Positions 1-5,407 of a stretch of DNA of 6,364 nucleotides are shown one piece after another. The stretch is from Acidobacteriota bacterium (GTDB lineage Bacteria > Acidobacteriota > Terriglobia > Acidoferrales > UBA7541), in the NCBI GenBank assembly GCA_019239815.1, contig JAFAZL010000239.1, forward strand, positions 1 to 6,364. The letters run 5' to 3'. A program made the translations under genes and the position numbers. The notes beneath the pieces were generated by a model. That model was not told the DNA's origin. It made no database searches and worked only from the letters and a program-made list of their open reading frames with translations. Each line of letters starts with the position of its first letter. Position 1 is the first letter of the stretch.

Positions 1-246
1 CATGTACGACCGTCCGAGGGAGCGCACTTCGAAGAAATGCCGTTTAGCACAAACGTGTCGAAGCACGGAGTCTACTTCCATACACACGTTCCTCACTATC
101 GTGTCGGCATGCGCCTCTTTATTACCTACCCTTACAGTATGACGAACGAGCCGCTCAAGTCCGAATTTCTCGGTGACGTCGTTCGTGTCGAGAAGTTGGC
201 GGACAGCCCCTTTGGCATCGCGATCCGGCTGTTGTCATCCATTTAA
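1..246 (+). CDS. PilZ-domain protein, 3' part only (5' end outside window)
   Basis: The reading frame is open from base 1 to the TAA at 244-246, so the gene starts before the window. An ATG at 37 lies inside the domain and is unlikely to be the true start. The 81 visible residues read as the second half of a PilZ domain: a segment N-V-S-K-H-G-V-Y-F, equivalent to the family's (D/N)xSxxG(l)xf strand, then a run like 'vGmrlfItYPYS', then a strand 'GDVVRVEKL' and a closing strand 'FGIAIRL'. PilZ domains usually bind cyclic di-GMP and act in the cytoplasm on motility, exopolysaccharide or biofilm control. The usual RxxxR binding motif would lie upstream and cannot be checked. Many acidobacterial genomes carry numerous stand-alone PilZ proteins of this kind, so the specific target is unknown. 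It converges on the minus-strand gene ending at 333. Confidence 0.75.
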   Translation, partial: HVRPSEGAHFEEMPFSTNVSKHGVYFHTHVPHYRVGMRLFITYPYSMTNEPLKSEFLGDVVRVEKLADSPFGIAIRLLSSI

Positions 247-278
247 AACAAAAAAGGAAGCGGCTCTTCACCGCCTCC
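246..278 (-). terminator. Rho-independent terminator for the minus-strand gene at 333-713
   Basis: Read on the minus strand, GGAGGCGG, a seven-base loop TGAAGAG and CCGCTTCC form an 8-bp stem with a single G-U pair. It is followed at once by TTTTTTGTTTT. On the plus strand the same stem has an A-C mismatch and no T-run after it, so the terminator is directional. It lies just beyond the stop of the PilZ gene and about 55 bases after the stop of the minus-strand gene, as expected between convergent genes. Confidence 0.75.
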
Positions 279-332
279 CTGCGGATAGTTTGTTCAGTCC
301 GACGATCCAGCTTTTTGATCCGTCGTTCGGCG

Positions 333-713
333 TTACTTAGAGCAACTCTCGCTCACCATCTTTAGCCCGGTCACGGTCATGTGGCCGTGTTCGGTAGAAT
401 CACCTACACCGTGTTCGCTCGCCTTTTCTTTTGCGTCTTCCTTCGCGCCGTGCGCCATTGCGTTTGAAACTACGCCTGTGACTTTGACTGTATGACCGAC
501 GTGCTCGCTGAGCGCAACCGTGTCACTCTTAATTTCCCAGTTGTCGCCCTTGGCATCCGTCAGCTTGTACTCGTTCTCGCTGTCTCCCTTTTGGAGACAA
601 CCCGAAAGCATTCGTGTTTTTTTGTGGGTCGTCTTTTGTTCATCTTGCGCCCAGAGAGTCGAGGCTGAAGCTACGAACAAGCCCAAAGTCATCGCTGCGA
701 TTCTTACGTTCAT
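333..713 (-). CDS. Secreted small protein with OB-like fold, function unknown
   Basis: This 126-residue protein starts with a typical Sec signal peptide: a short basic start (MNVR), a hydrophobic core over about residues 5-20, and a likely cleavage after A22 in L-W-A-Q. The mature part begins with 'LSGCLQKG' and runs 'EYKLTDAKGDNWEIKSD', then 'HVGHTVKVTGVV'. That pattern of short beta strands around 'vGh.VkVtG' suggests a small OB-type barrel in the periplasm. A charged, histidine-containing insert follows at about residues 88-111 and a last strand 'HMTVTGLKMVSESC'. The only two cysteines, C39 and C124, sit in the first and last parts and could form a disulfide in the periplasm. The ATG at 713 is supported by GGAGGG at 721-726, seven bases upstream. 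I recall similar short secreted proteins in acidobacteria, but no function is known to me. It could be co-transcribed with the XRE gene 115 bases upstream. Confidence 0.8.
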   Translation of the reverse strand: MNVRIAAMTLGLFVASASTLWAQDEQKTTHKKTRMLSGCLQKGDSENEYKLTDAKGDNWEIKSDTVALSEHVGHTVKVTGVVSNAMAHGAKEDAKEKASEHGVGDSTEHGHMTVTGLKMVSESCSK

Positions 714-828
714 TGCTGATCCCTCCGATCATCATTCGTATTGCGGGCTGGGCGGGATACGTCACTTGGATGTCCGCCTTGCGCGAAAGGGAGGCAGGTG
801 TAAGAGTTGGGTTGGCGCTGCTCGTCGA

Positions 829-1194
829 TCAGTTGCGTTTCGCAACCCGCTTGGTCACATGCAAAAGCAGATTGCGATCTTTGGCCGTCATCTCGCTGAC
901 GGCTTTGTGCAACGCAAGAAAATAAGTTCGTTCCCGTCCGCTCAAACCGAAACCCTCATCGTCATCAACTTTGATTTTACGGACGTTGGCGGGCAAATCA
1001 CCCGCATGGAAAAGTTGGTACATCGGCACTTCCAATGCACGCGCTAATTTTTCAAGCGTGTCGACCGAGGGCACCGTGTGCCCGTTTTCGACGCGCGAAA
1101 TATAACACCTAAGCAAGCCAGTTCGCTTTTCAATTTCGCCTTGCGAAAACTTTCTCGCTTCGCGCAGTTCTCTCAGACGATCTCCGATGACCAT
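829..1194 (-). CDS. XRE-family (Cro/CI-type) transcriptional regulator
   Basis: This 121-residue cytoplasmic DNA-binding protein has a classic HTH_3 domain at about residues 6-61: 'RLRELREARKFSQGEIEKRTG' gives helices 1 and 2, 'LLRCYISRVENGHTVPSVDTL' the recognition helix and the following turn, and 'LEKLARALEVPMYQLF' the last helix. The tail (residues 62-121) holds an acidic stretch VDDDEGF and a helical 'KDRNLLLHVTKRVAKR' end that may mediate dimerisation. No ligand or peptidase domain is present. The closest match I recall is a group of short XRE regulators common in acidobacterial genomes with the same 'TGLLRCYISRVENGHT' core. Upstream of the ATG on the minus strand is GAGAGG, about three bases away. 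The 73-residue gene ends 19 bases before it, so the two are probably one transcript. Its operators are not identifiable here. Confidence 0.95.
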   Translation of the reverse strand: MVIGDRLRELREARKFSQGEIEKRTGLLRCYISRVENGHTVPSVDTLEKLARALEVPMYQLFHAGDLPANVRKIKVDDDEGFGLSGRERTYFLALHKAVSEMTAKDRNLLLHVTKRVAKRN

Positions 1195-1213
1195 AATCCT
1201 CTCATCCTCGGCA

Positions 1214-1435
1214 CTAGCGAAACCTGTAAAGCGATTTGTGACGCCTTAATCGCAATTCATGAAGAACATCCATCGCAGCTTCCATTGCTTGCCACTCACG
1301 TCTTGCCAATCCCGGTTCACAAGTCCGTCGCAGGATCGCCAGTTCTGCTTCTAAAATCCGCTTACTGACTTGTAGCTGATCGCTTTCGAGCACAGCACCG
1401 GCGTAGGAAGAGGACCAATCGTAATTGTGAACCAT
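1214..1435 (-). CDS. Small conserved-looking helical protein upstream of the XRE gene
   Basis: The 73-residue product has no signal peptide or membrane segment. The core, about residues 11-63, is amphipathic and probably two helices: 'YAGAVLESDQLQVSKRILEAELAI' and 'EWQAMEAAMDVLHELRLRR'. The pattern A-V-L-E-(S/T)-D followed by R-I-x-x-A-E-x-A-I resembles short acidobacterial proteins I recall (AxLExD...RIxxAExAI...), for which no function is known to me. The open frame reaches back to an ATG at 1450, but a perfect AGGAGG lies between that codon and a second ATG at 1433-1435 with five bases of spacing, so the second ATG is chosen. A 19-base gap to the XRE gene suggests co-transcription. A regulatory partner role is only an inference from position. 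Confidence 0.75.
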   Translation of the reverse strand: MVHNYDWSSSYAGAVLESDQLQVSKRILEAELAILRRTCEPGLARREWQAMEAAMDVLHELRLRRHKSLYRFR

Positions 1436-1440
1436 GCGAA

Positions 1441-1446
1441 CCTCCT
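1441..1446 (-). promoter_or_regulatory. Ribosome binding site that fixes the 73-residue gene start
   Basis: CCTCCT on the plus strand reads AGGAGG on the minus strand, five bases before the ATG at 1435. It lies downstream of the alternative ATG at 1450, which argues against that longer start. Confidence 0.75.
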
Positions 1447-1450
1447 GCAT

Positions 1451-1748
1451 GGGAGCGTGGGGACGGCCTAACGTGGAGTTAGCATCCTAAACGCGCCTCA
1501 GCCAGAAATCAATCTGTAGGTAACAATAGTCTCTTCGCCCTAAGAGTAACCGCCCCACAAATTCCAACATGGTACAGTGACGAGAGCGAGTACCAGGGCG
1601 GCACTGAAATCGGTATAGAACTATGCTGATATCAGGTCAGACCCGTATTTCCGGCCTGTTCGCGCGGCGCTATTTTCCCGGTATGAGCCCGAAACGGTGA
1701 ATTCTCAAGTGCAAATGCTGCCGGTCGGAGTGCCTTTATGCGGAGATT
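1451..1748. other. Gene-poor gap between the minus-strand group and the PrcB-like ORF
   Basis: No reading frame here has a recognisable motif. A 61-codon minus-strand frame at 1632-1817 has unremarkable composition and no homology I recognise. Apart from the possible promoter at 1484-1512, I see no repeat, RNA gene or terminator. Confidence 0.5.
1484..1512 (-). promoter_or_regulatory. Possible sigma-70-type promoter for the 73-residue/XRE pair
   Basis: On the minus strand TTGATT (1512-1507) and TAGGAT (1489-1484) are separated by 17 bases. They match four of six positions each against the -35 and -10 consensus, and the spacing is ideal. The -10 box lies about 50 bases upstream of the chosen ATG at 1435. 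Such matches arise by chance, so this is a suggestion only. Confidence 0.35.
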
Positions 1749-2546
1749 TTGACTGACGGAGCCGAGAGCTACTTCTTTCCGAAGAAGCCGGAGGTTCCGC
1801 AGAATTTGATGTATCAATGCCCTGAATGCGGTGACAAAAGTTCGTATTCACGTATTGATCTCATCTACCAAGACGTGACGCTCGTACGACATCATGCTCA
1901 GGTGAGCTGTCATCAAGCGCAAAAGCAGGCGAAGGCCAGGGGGCGTAGGGCATCTTCGCCAGAGATCGAGAATCGTTTTGATCTTCCCCTTCGCAACGAT
2001 TTCTCGCGGCGATTTGCCATGCGGAACACCCATTTGTTCACCCGTGTATACCCGGATCTTCTTGTTTATGGGGCGATTTCTCTGATAAAACGGGTCATGA
2101 CGAACCGACGCCATTATCCGTATAGCGCTCCCTTCTTCACGGTGCTTCAGGCTGATGACGGGCCGAGAGAGGCGAAAAACGGGGTCATCCGCAACGGGGA
2201 TGAGTTGCAGAGGATACTTCCCACTCTTGCGCCAATTCTGAAAGATAGGATCAATTTTGAAAAAGAGGAACTGATCTTCGTCGCGCTCGGAAAACGGAAG
2301 TCGCGTGGCTATGAGGCGCGCATTCGGTCGATCACACTCGGCAGCCATCGGAACGACGGCATCTCGCCCTTCGTCGAAGTATCGTACGCGGAGTATTTCA
2401 CCCCAGTCCCGCCGCCCGAGGGAGCAAAAGAGATGGAACCTTCCTTTCCTGTCCACGTCGTGAAAACGAAAAAGCTCGACGGCGATATTTCGTTCAACGG
2501 GCAGAAATTTGAAAAGGACACTGCCCATCGAGGTGTCGGCGCGTGA
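1749..2546 (+). CDS. Hypothetical protein with PrcB-like C-terminal half; N-terminal half doubtful
   Basis: The frame is open for 265 residues from a TTG at 1749, with GGAG three bases before it. Only the last half is convincing. From about residue 122 it reads 'PFFTVLQADDGP', 'NGVIRNGDELQRIL', 'INFEKEELIFVALGKRKSRGYE', 'VEVSYAEYFTPVPP' and 'PSFPVHVVKTKKL'. This is the order of the PrcB C-terminal domain (vDF.ke.vlvv.lG.r..gGY ... tyP..vv.v.k), a beta-rich domain known from protease-complex and lipoprotein-like proteins. The N-terminal 115 residues contain a CxxC pair ('YQCPECG', near residues 22-28) with no matching second pair, and no signal peptide, whereas PrcB-like proteins are usually exported. 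An internal ATG at 2097 would give a 149-residue protein containing just the domain, but it has no good ribosome site. The gene could be a fusion, a truncated copy with a spurious extension, or part of a decayed locus. A 240-codon frame on the opposite strand overlaps it (1848-2570). Confidence 0.5.
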   Translation: MTDGAESYFFPKKPEVPQNLMYQCPECGDKSSYSRIDLIYQDVTLVRHHAQVSCHQAQKQAKARGRRASSPEIENRFDLPLRNDFSRRFAMRNTHLFTRVYPDLLVYGAISLIKRVMTNRRHYPYSAPFFTVLQADDGPREAKNGVIRNGDELQRILPTLAPILKDRINFEKEELIFVALGKRKSRGYEARIRSITLGSHRNDGISPFVEVSYAEYFTPVPPPEGAKEMEPSFPVHVVKTKKLDGDISFNGQKFEKDTAHRGVGA

Positions 2547-2640
2547 TGATATCCGAAACGCTGGAGACAACTTTATGCCGCAGTGCTACTTGAAACCGAA
2601 CTACGCGTCTCATTATCGTCATCACTCAGACTGAAGAGCG

Positions 2641-2766
2641 ATGGAAATTCGACTTAGAGAATTGAGCCGAGGCGACAAAGAGCGTTAGGAAATAGCAAAT
2701 GCGGCAATCGCTCTTGCCGTCTTAAAAGTGGAACGAGAGTTATGGAGTGAGGATCGATTGGTTTAA
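2641..2766 (+). pseudogene. Possible small gene interrupted by an in-frame TAG
   Basis: From ATG 2641 the frame reads 15 codons (start MEIRLRELSRGDKER), then TAG at 2686-2688, then 25 more open codons (EIANAAIALAVLKVERELW...) to TAA at 2764-2766. Both halves look like charged amphipathic helix and join smoothly in the same frame, which suggests one small protein of about 41 residues with a nonsense mutation. There is no strong ribosome site (GAAGAG lies close upstream), no known family, and the length is short enough for chance. I would not rely on it as a gene. Confidence 0.25.
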
Positions 2767-2780
2767 GAAGTGACGGACGG

Positions 2781-2860
2781 CGGGTGGATGGGGTCCGAAC
2801 CCCACTGCCCGTCTCGTTAAAACAAACAAGAGACGCTTGGCCGACTGCACTATGTCACCA
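2781..2860 (-). ncRNA. tRNA-like but defective folded element (possible tRNA relic)
   Basis: Read on the minus strand, this stretch has tRNA-like parts in the right order. A D-arm-like 'TAGTGCAGTCGG' has the A14, GG and A21 positions. A 5-6 bp stem (C)GTCTC/GAGAC(G) sits where the anticodon stem should be. A spacer follows, then TGGGG-TTCGGA-CCCCA like a T-arm, then TCCACCC like the 3' acceptor strand. Several features are wrong for a working tRNA: the anticodon loop has 14 bases instead of 7, the T-loop has 6 instead of 7, and the acceptor strands pair at only about four positions. The large loop begins TTGTT and ends TTAAC, so an asparagine-type loop enlarged by an insertion is imaginable. 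It may equally be an unrelated hairpin pair. Confidence 0.25.
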
Positions 2861-3084
2861 CTGGACACGAATATTTGAGTCTAGCTTCCTCGACTCGTCG
2901 GGACGGAGTCGGGACTCGGCATGACCGCCGTCGCTTTGATCGACGCCAGGCGGAACGCAGGCAGCGGAACGACGATCCGACGCAACGAAATCTGATGTAG
3001 TAGCAGCTTCTTGCGGATTAGCTGAATTGAGTTCAGGAGGGTCGGTCAAGGCAGAGTCTGGCGCTTACGGCGGGAACGATTGTT

Positions 3085-3406
3085 CTATCTTCCTGAAAAT
3101 TTGAACTCGATCACTTCGACCGTCTCTCTCTGTCCCGGCTGAAACGTGCTCTTCTGCGCGGCGCTCTCCACAGCCGATGCCAGCACTGGATGACCGCCGA
3201 TGATGCGTGTCGACTTCACCGTTCCGTCAGGAGCAATCGTTACTTCAATCTTGGCCGTACCACTGAGGTTCAACTTCACGGCCAGTTCCGGCACGATAGG
3301 TTGTGCCAGGCGTTTGACCGCCCGTTTCTCCTCGACCTGGGCGGATTGAGCACACTTGGAGCGCAACAACCGTAAGACTCGCAGCCGCGAGCAGGAATCT
3401 TCGCAC
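3085..3406 (-). CDS. Short TonB C-terminal-domain protein, apparently frameshifted after its signal peptide
   Basis: The domain part, in the frame ending at 3085, reads 'PIVPELAVKLNLSGTAKIEVTIAPDGTVKSTRIIGGHPVLASAVESAAQKSTFQPG' in pieces: P-E-L-A, then 'GTAKIEVTIAPDGTV', 'GGHPVLASAVESA' and 'FQPGQ'. This is the TonB C-terminal fold (a periplasmic beta-alpha-beta unit), here free-standing as in many short acidobacterial proteins. The same frame upstream (GTG at 3432) encodes a charged, cysteine-rich start with no export signal. One base over, a GTG at 3404-3406 gives M-R-R then FLLAAASLTVVALQVC, an obvious Sec signal peptide. The domain frame resumes with A-Q-S-A-Q at about 3350, a natural cleavage site. 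The intact protein would be near 106 residues, so the sequence appears to carry one extra base around 3348-3358. It could be a real pseudogene or a sequencing error. The role is presumably periplasmic, but whether it energises a transporter is unknown. Confidence 0.75.
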
Positions 3407-3740
3407 GATTCATTGTGAGTGTTATCGGACACTGTAAAATACTGGTCGGTCGTACAGGTGATGCGAATCTTGGATTAAACTTCACGACATTTGGCATTCG
3501 GCGTCACGTCCGCAATTCAAATGAGCTTGCGTTCAGAGACTTTAGGACTATGCTTGCCGCGCGACGGTCGTCTCATGGGCGGTGCGCCGGCTTGCTCGCG
3601 TGCCCTTTGACCTAGAGCGCTCGCCTGCGGCGACCCTGCCAGTCGCCAACCATCGGACCAATTAGCTTCACTAATCCCATCTCTTCGGCGATACCAGCTG
3701 CATGCCTGAAAGCAGGGGCTAATCTAAAGGCTTCCCTTTA

Positions 3741-3768
3741 TTTCGGCATCCGCAACGACTGCTAAAAT
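3741..3768 (+). promoter_or_regulatory. Weak candidate promoter for the oxidoreductase cluster
   Basis: TAAAAT at 3763-3768 is a good -10 match (five of six) and lies about 32 bases before the start codon. TTTCGG at 3741-3746, 16 bases upstream, is a poor -35. The call rests mainly on the -10 box and its position. Confidence 0.25.
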
Positions 3769-3790
3769 TTCGCAGTTTCTGTCGGTTGTG

Positions 3791-3796
3791 AGGAGG
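3791..3796 (+). promoter_or_regulatory. Strong ribosome binding site for a TTG start
   Basis: AGGAGG lies four bases before TTG at 3801, within GAGGAGGGG. It is a perfect anti-Shine-Dalgarno match and supports the non-ATG start. There is no ATG in this frame until well inside the FAD domain. Confidence 0.7.
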
Positions 3797-3800
3797 GGCT

Positions 3801-5375
3801 TTGTCTGAAACACTCCCAAAGCGCACAAAGAAGAGCGCATCAAGTCCCAAACAGAGTAGCTTGTCCGTTTGGAGGCAATCGCGTAGTCCTGCGAAGTCGA
3901 TCCACGCAACCTCCCATTCTGTTGACCCGTGCGATGTTTGCGTGATTGGGGGCGGAATTGCCGGGTTGACGATCTCTTATTTCCTAGCCCGCGAGGATAA
4001 GAACGTAATCCTGCTCGAAAAGCATTCAATCGGAGATGGGGAAACTCTCAACACCACGGCTCATTTGAGCAACGCAGTCGATGCAGGCTACCGTGAAATT
4101 GAGCGTTACCACGGTGAACGGGGTGCAAAGCTTGCGGCGGAGAGCCACACGGCTGCTATCAGGGCGATTGAGGTCATTGTCGAAGAGGCGCGTATCGACT
4201 GCGACTTTGAACGAGTCGAAGGCTACATCTTTCGCGGGTCGCGAGATTCGGTAAAAGAGTTGAACGAAGAGTTGGAAGCTGCTCGAAAAGCTGGGCTCGA
4301 TGTGGCAATGGAACCTGATCTTCCTGTTTCATCGATAAAGGGACCTTGCGTTCATTTCAAGGATCAAGCTCAGTTTCATCCCGGGAAATATATGGCGGGC
4401 TTGGCCCGCGCCGTAAAAGATGCCGGTGTCAAAATTTTCACGAATACAGAAGCGGTCAGCGTCTCTGGCCGCGACATCGCGCAGATAAAAACGAAGGACG
4501 GCGGCACATTTGCAGCGTCGTTTGCCGTTGTCGCAGGAAACACTCCGTTCAACGATTGGGTGACCATGCATACGAAACAGGCCGCTTACCGGACCTATGC
4601 CATCGGTGTGCCGATACCCAAAGGCGCCGTCCACAAAGCTCTGTACTGGGATACCGAAGACCCGTTCCACTACGTACGCGTAGCACCGAATGCTTCGAAA
4701 GATGCTGATGAGGACGTCCTCATAATCGGGGGCGAAGACCATAAGACCGGGCAAGAAGAGGAAATCGGAAATCGATACGCGCGATTGCTGAATTGGGGGC
4801 GTAAGCACTTCGGCGACCTAGGGAAACCCACTTTCCGATGGTCTGGCCAGATCATGGACAGTGCAGATGGACTTGCCTTCATCGGCAGAAATCCAGGTTC
4901 CGAATCAAACGTTTTCATCGTTACCGGCGACTCGGGTGTCGGATTGACGCACGGTACCATCGCGGGCGTCCTGATCACCGATTTGATCATGGGACGCAAG
5001 AATCCGTGGGAGACGCTTTATGACCCATCTCGAAAAATGATTCGCGCGGCCCTTGAGTTCGGCAGGGAGAATGTAAACACCTTGGCCCAGTACGGAGATT
5101 GGATCACTCCGGGTGATGTTGACGATGTAAATGAAATTAAGCCTGGCTCAGGAGCGATTGTCCGCGACGGTCTTTCCAAGTTAGCGGTCTACCGCGATTC
5201 CAAAGGTAATCTGCATCGACGATCCGCAGTCTGTCCACATCTGGGTTGTATTGTCGCCTGGAACACGACTGAATCGAGTTGGGATTGCCCTTGCCACGGC
5301 TCAAGGTTTGATCCTGAAGGTCACGTTCTCAACGGTCCCGCTGTAAGCTCCCTCGCGCCCGTTGAAGACACGTAG
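3801..5375 (+). CDS. FAD-dependent oxidoreductase with C-terminal Rieske [2Fe-2S] domain (YhfW-like)
   Basis: This 524-residue protein has two domains. After a basic, serine-rich leader of about 43 residues comes a DAO-type FAD domain. It begins with 'CDVCVIGGGIAGLTISYFLA' (dinucleotide motif GxGxxG at G50-G55), with E73 in 'VILLEK' to bind the ribose. A later segment, 'FIVTGDSGVGLTHGTIAG' near residue 375, closes the FAD site. The C-terminal Rieske domain carries C478-P-H480 and C496-P-C498-H499, the CxH...CxxH cluster ligands. C483 and C498 match the extra cysteine pair that forms a disulfide in bc1-type Rieske proteins (CxHxGC...CPCHGS). Length and order match Bacillus YhfW-type proteins, whose substrate is not established. 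Electrons presumably pass between FAD and the iron-sulfur centre. It acts as the first gene of a plus-strand cluster. The leader has no twin-arginine or Sec signal, so the protein is probably cytoplasmic. Confidence 0.95.
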   Translation: MSETLPKRTKKSASSPKQSSLSVWRQSRSPAKSIHATSHSVDPCDVCVIGGGIAGLTISYFLAREDKNVILLEKHSIGDGETLNTTAHLSNAVDAGYREIERYHGERGAKLAAESHTAAIRAIEVIVEEARIDCDFERVEGYIFRGSRDSVKELNEELEAARKAGLDVAMEPDLPVSSIKGPCVHFKDQAQFHPGKYMAGLARAVKDAGVKIFTNTEAVSVSGRDIAQIKTKDGGTFAASFAVVAGNTPFNDWVTMHTKQAAYRTYAIGVPIPKGAVHKALYWDTEDPFHYVRVAPNASKDADEDVLIIGGEDHKTGQEEEIGNRYARLLNWGRKHFGDLGKPTFRWSGQIMDSADGLAFIGRNPGSESNVFIVTGDSGVGLTHGTIAGVLITDLIMGRKNPWETLYDPSRKMIRAALEFGRENVNTLAQYGDWITPGDVDDVNEIKPGSGAIVRDGLSKLAVYRDSKGNLHRRSAVCPHLGCIVAWNTTESSWDCPCHGSRFDPEGHVLNGPAVSSLAPVEDT

Positions 5376-5407
5376 AGTGCAGTCATTAACAAAGTCGCGA
5401 GACTCCT

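Larger units (their letters stand above)
2547..3084. other. Gene-poor gap holding relics: TAG-split ORF and tRNA-like fold
   Basis: No full-length gene is recognisable between the PrcB-like ORF and the TonB-domain gene. The stretch holds a short reading frame split by TAG (2641-2766) and a tRNA-like structure (2781-2860), listed separately. A 6-bp hairpin CGACTC/GAGTCG with a nine-base loop lies near 2891-2911 with no T-run. The 64-codon minus-strand frame at 2855-3049 has no motif I recognise. Confidence 0.5.
3407..3800. other. Divergent intergenic region between TonB-domain gene and Rieske oxidoreductase
   Basis: No gene is recognisable. Plus-strand frame 3415-3615 has no motif or ribosome site. 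A 6-bp hairpin GGCGAC-CCTGCCA-GTCGCC at 3629-3647 has no T-run. The region must hold the promoters for both divergent transcripts, and one weak candidate for the plus strand is listed separately. Confidence 0.5.

Noticed and set aside
302..328. Imperfect hairpin CGACGATC ... GATCCGTCG between the convergent genes
   Set aside because: The stem has a bulge and no T-run in either direction; the terminator at 246-278 already serves the minus-strand gene.
520..1047. 175-codon plus-strand frame
   Set aside because: It lies opposite the secreted protein and XRE gene, both of which have clear motifs and ribosome sites, so it is a shadow frame.
1848..2570. 240-codon minus-strand frame opposite the PrcB-like ORF, with a segment 'INKKIRVYTGEQMGV' faintly like the start of translation factor IF-3
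   Set aside because: The resemblance is short, lacks several residues of the IF-3 spacing and does not continue downstream. The plus strand has a better-supported domain over the same bases.
2782..2815. GC-rich nested hairpin GGGG-TCCGAA-CCCC with outer GGCGGG/CCCGTC as a terminator
   Set aside because: The bases after the stem are TCGTTAAAAC, not a T-run, and no clear gene ends just before it.
3629..3647. 6-bp hairpin GGCGAC-CCTGCCA-GTCGCC
   Set aside because: There is no T-run, no gene end close by and the stem is short, so a terminator or operator cannot be claimed.
4329..4808. 159-codon minus-strand frame inside the oxidoreductase
   Set aside because: It is antisense to a well-supported FAD domain and has no motif of its own.
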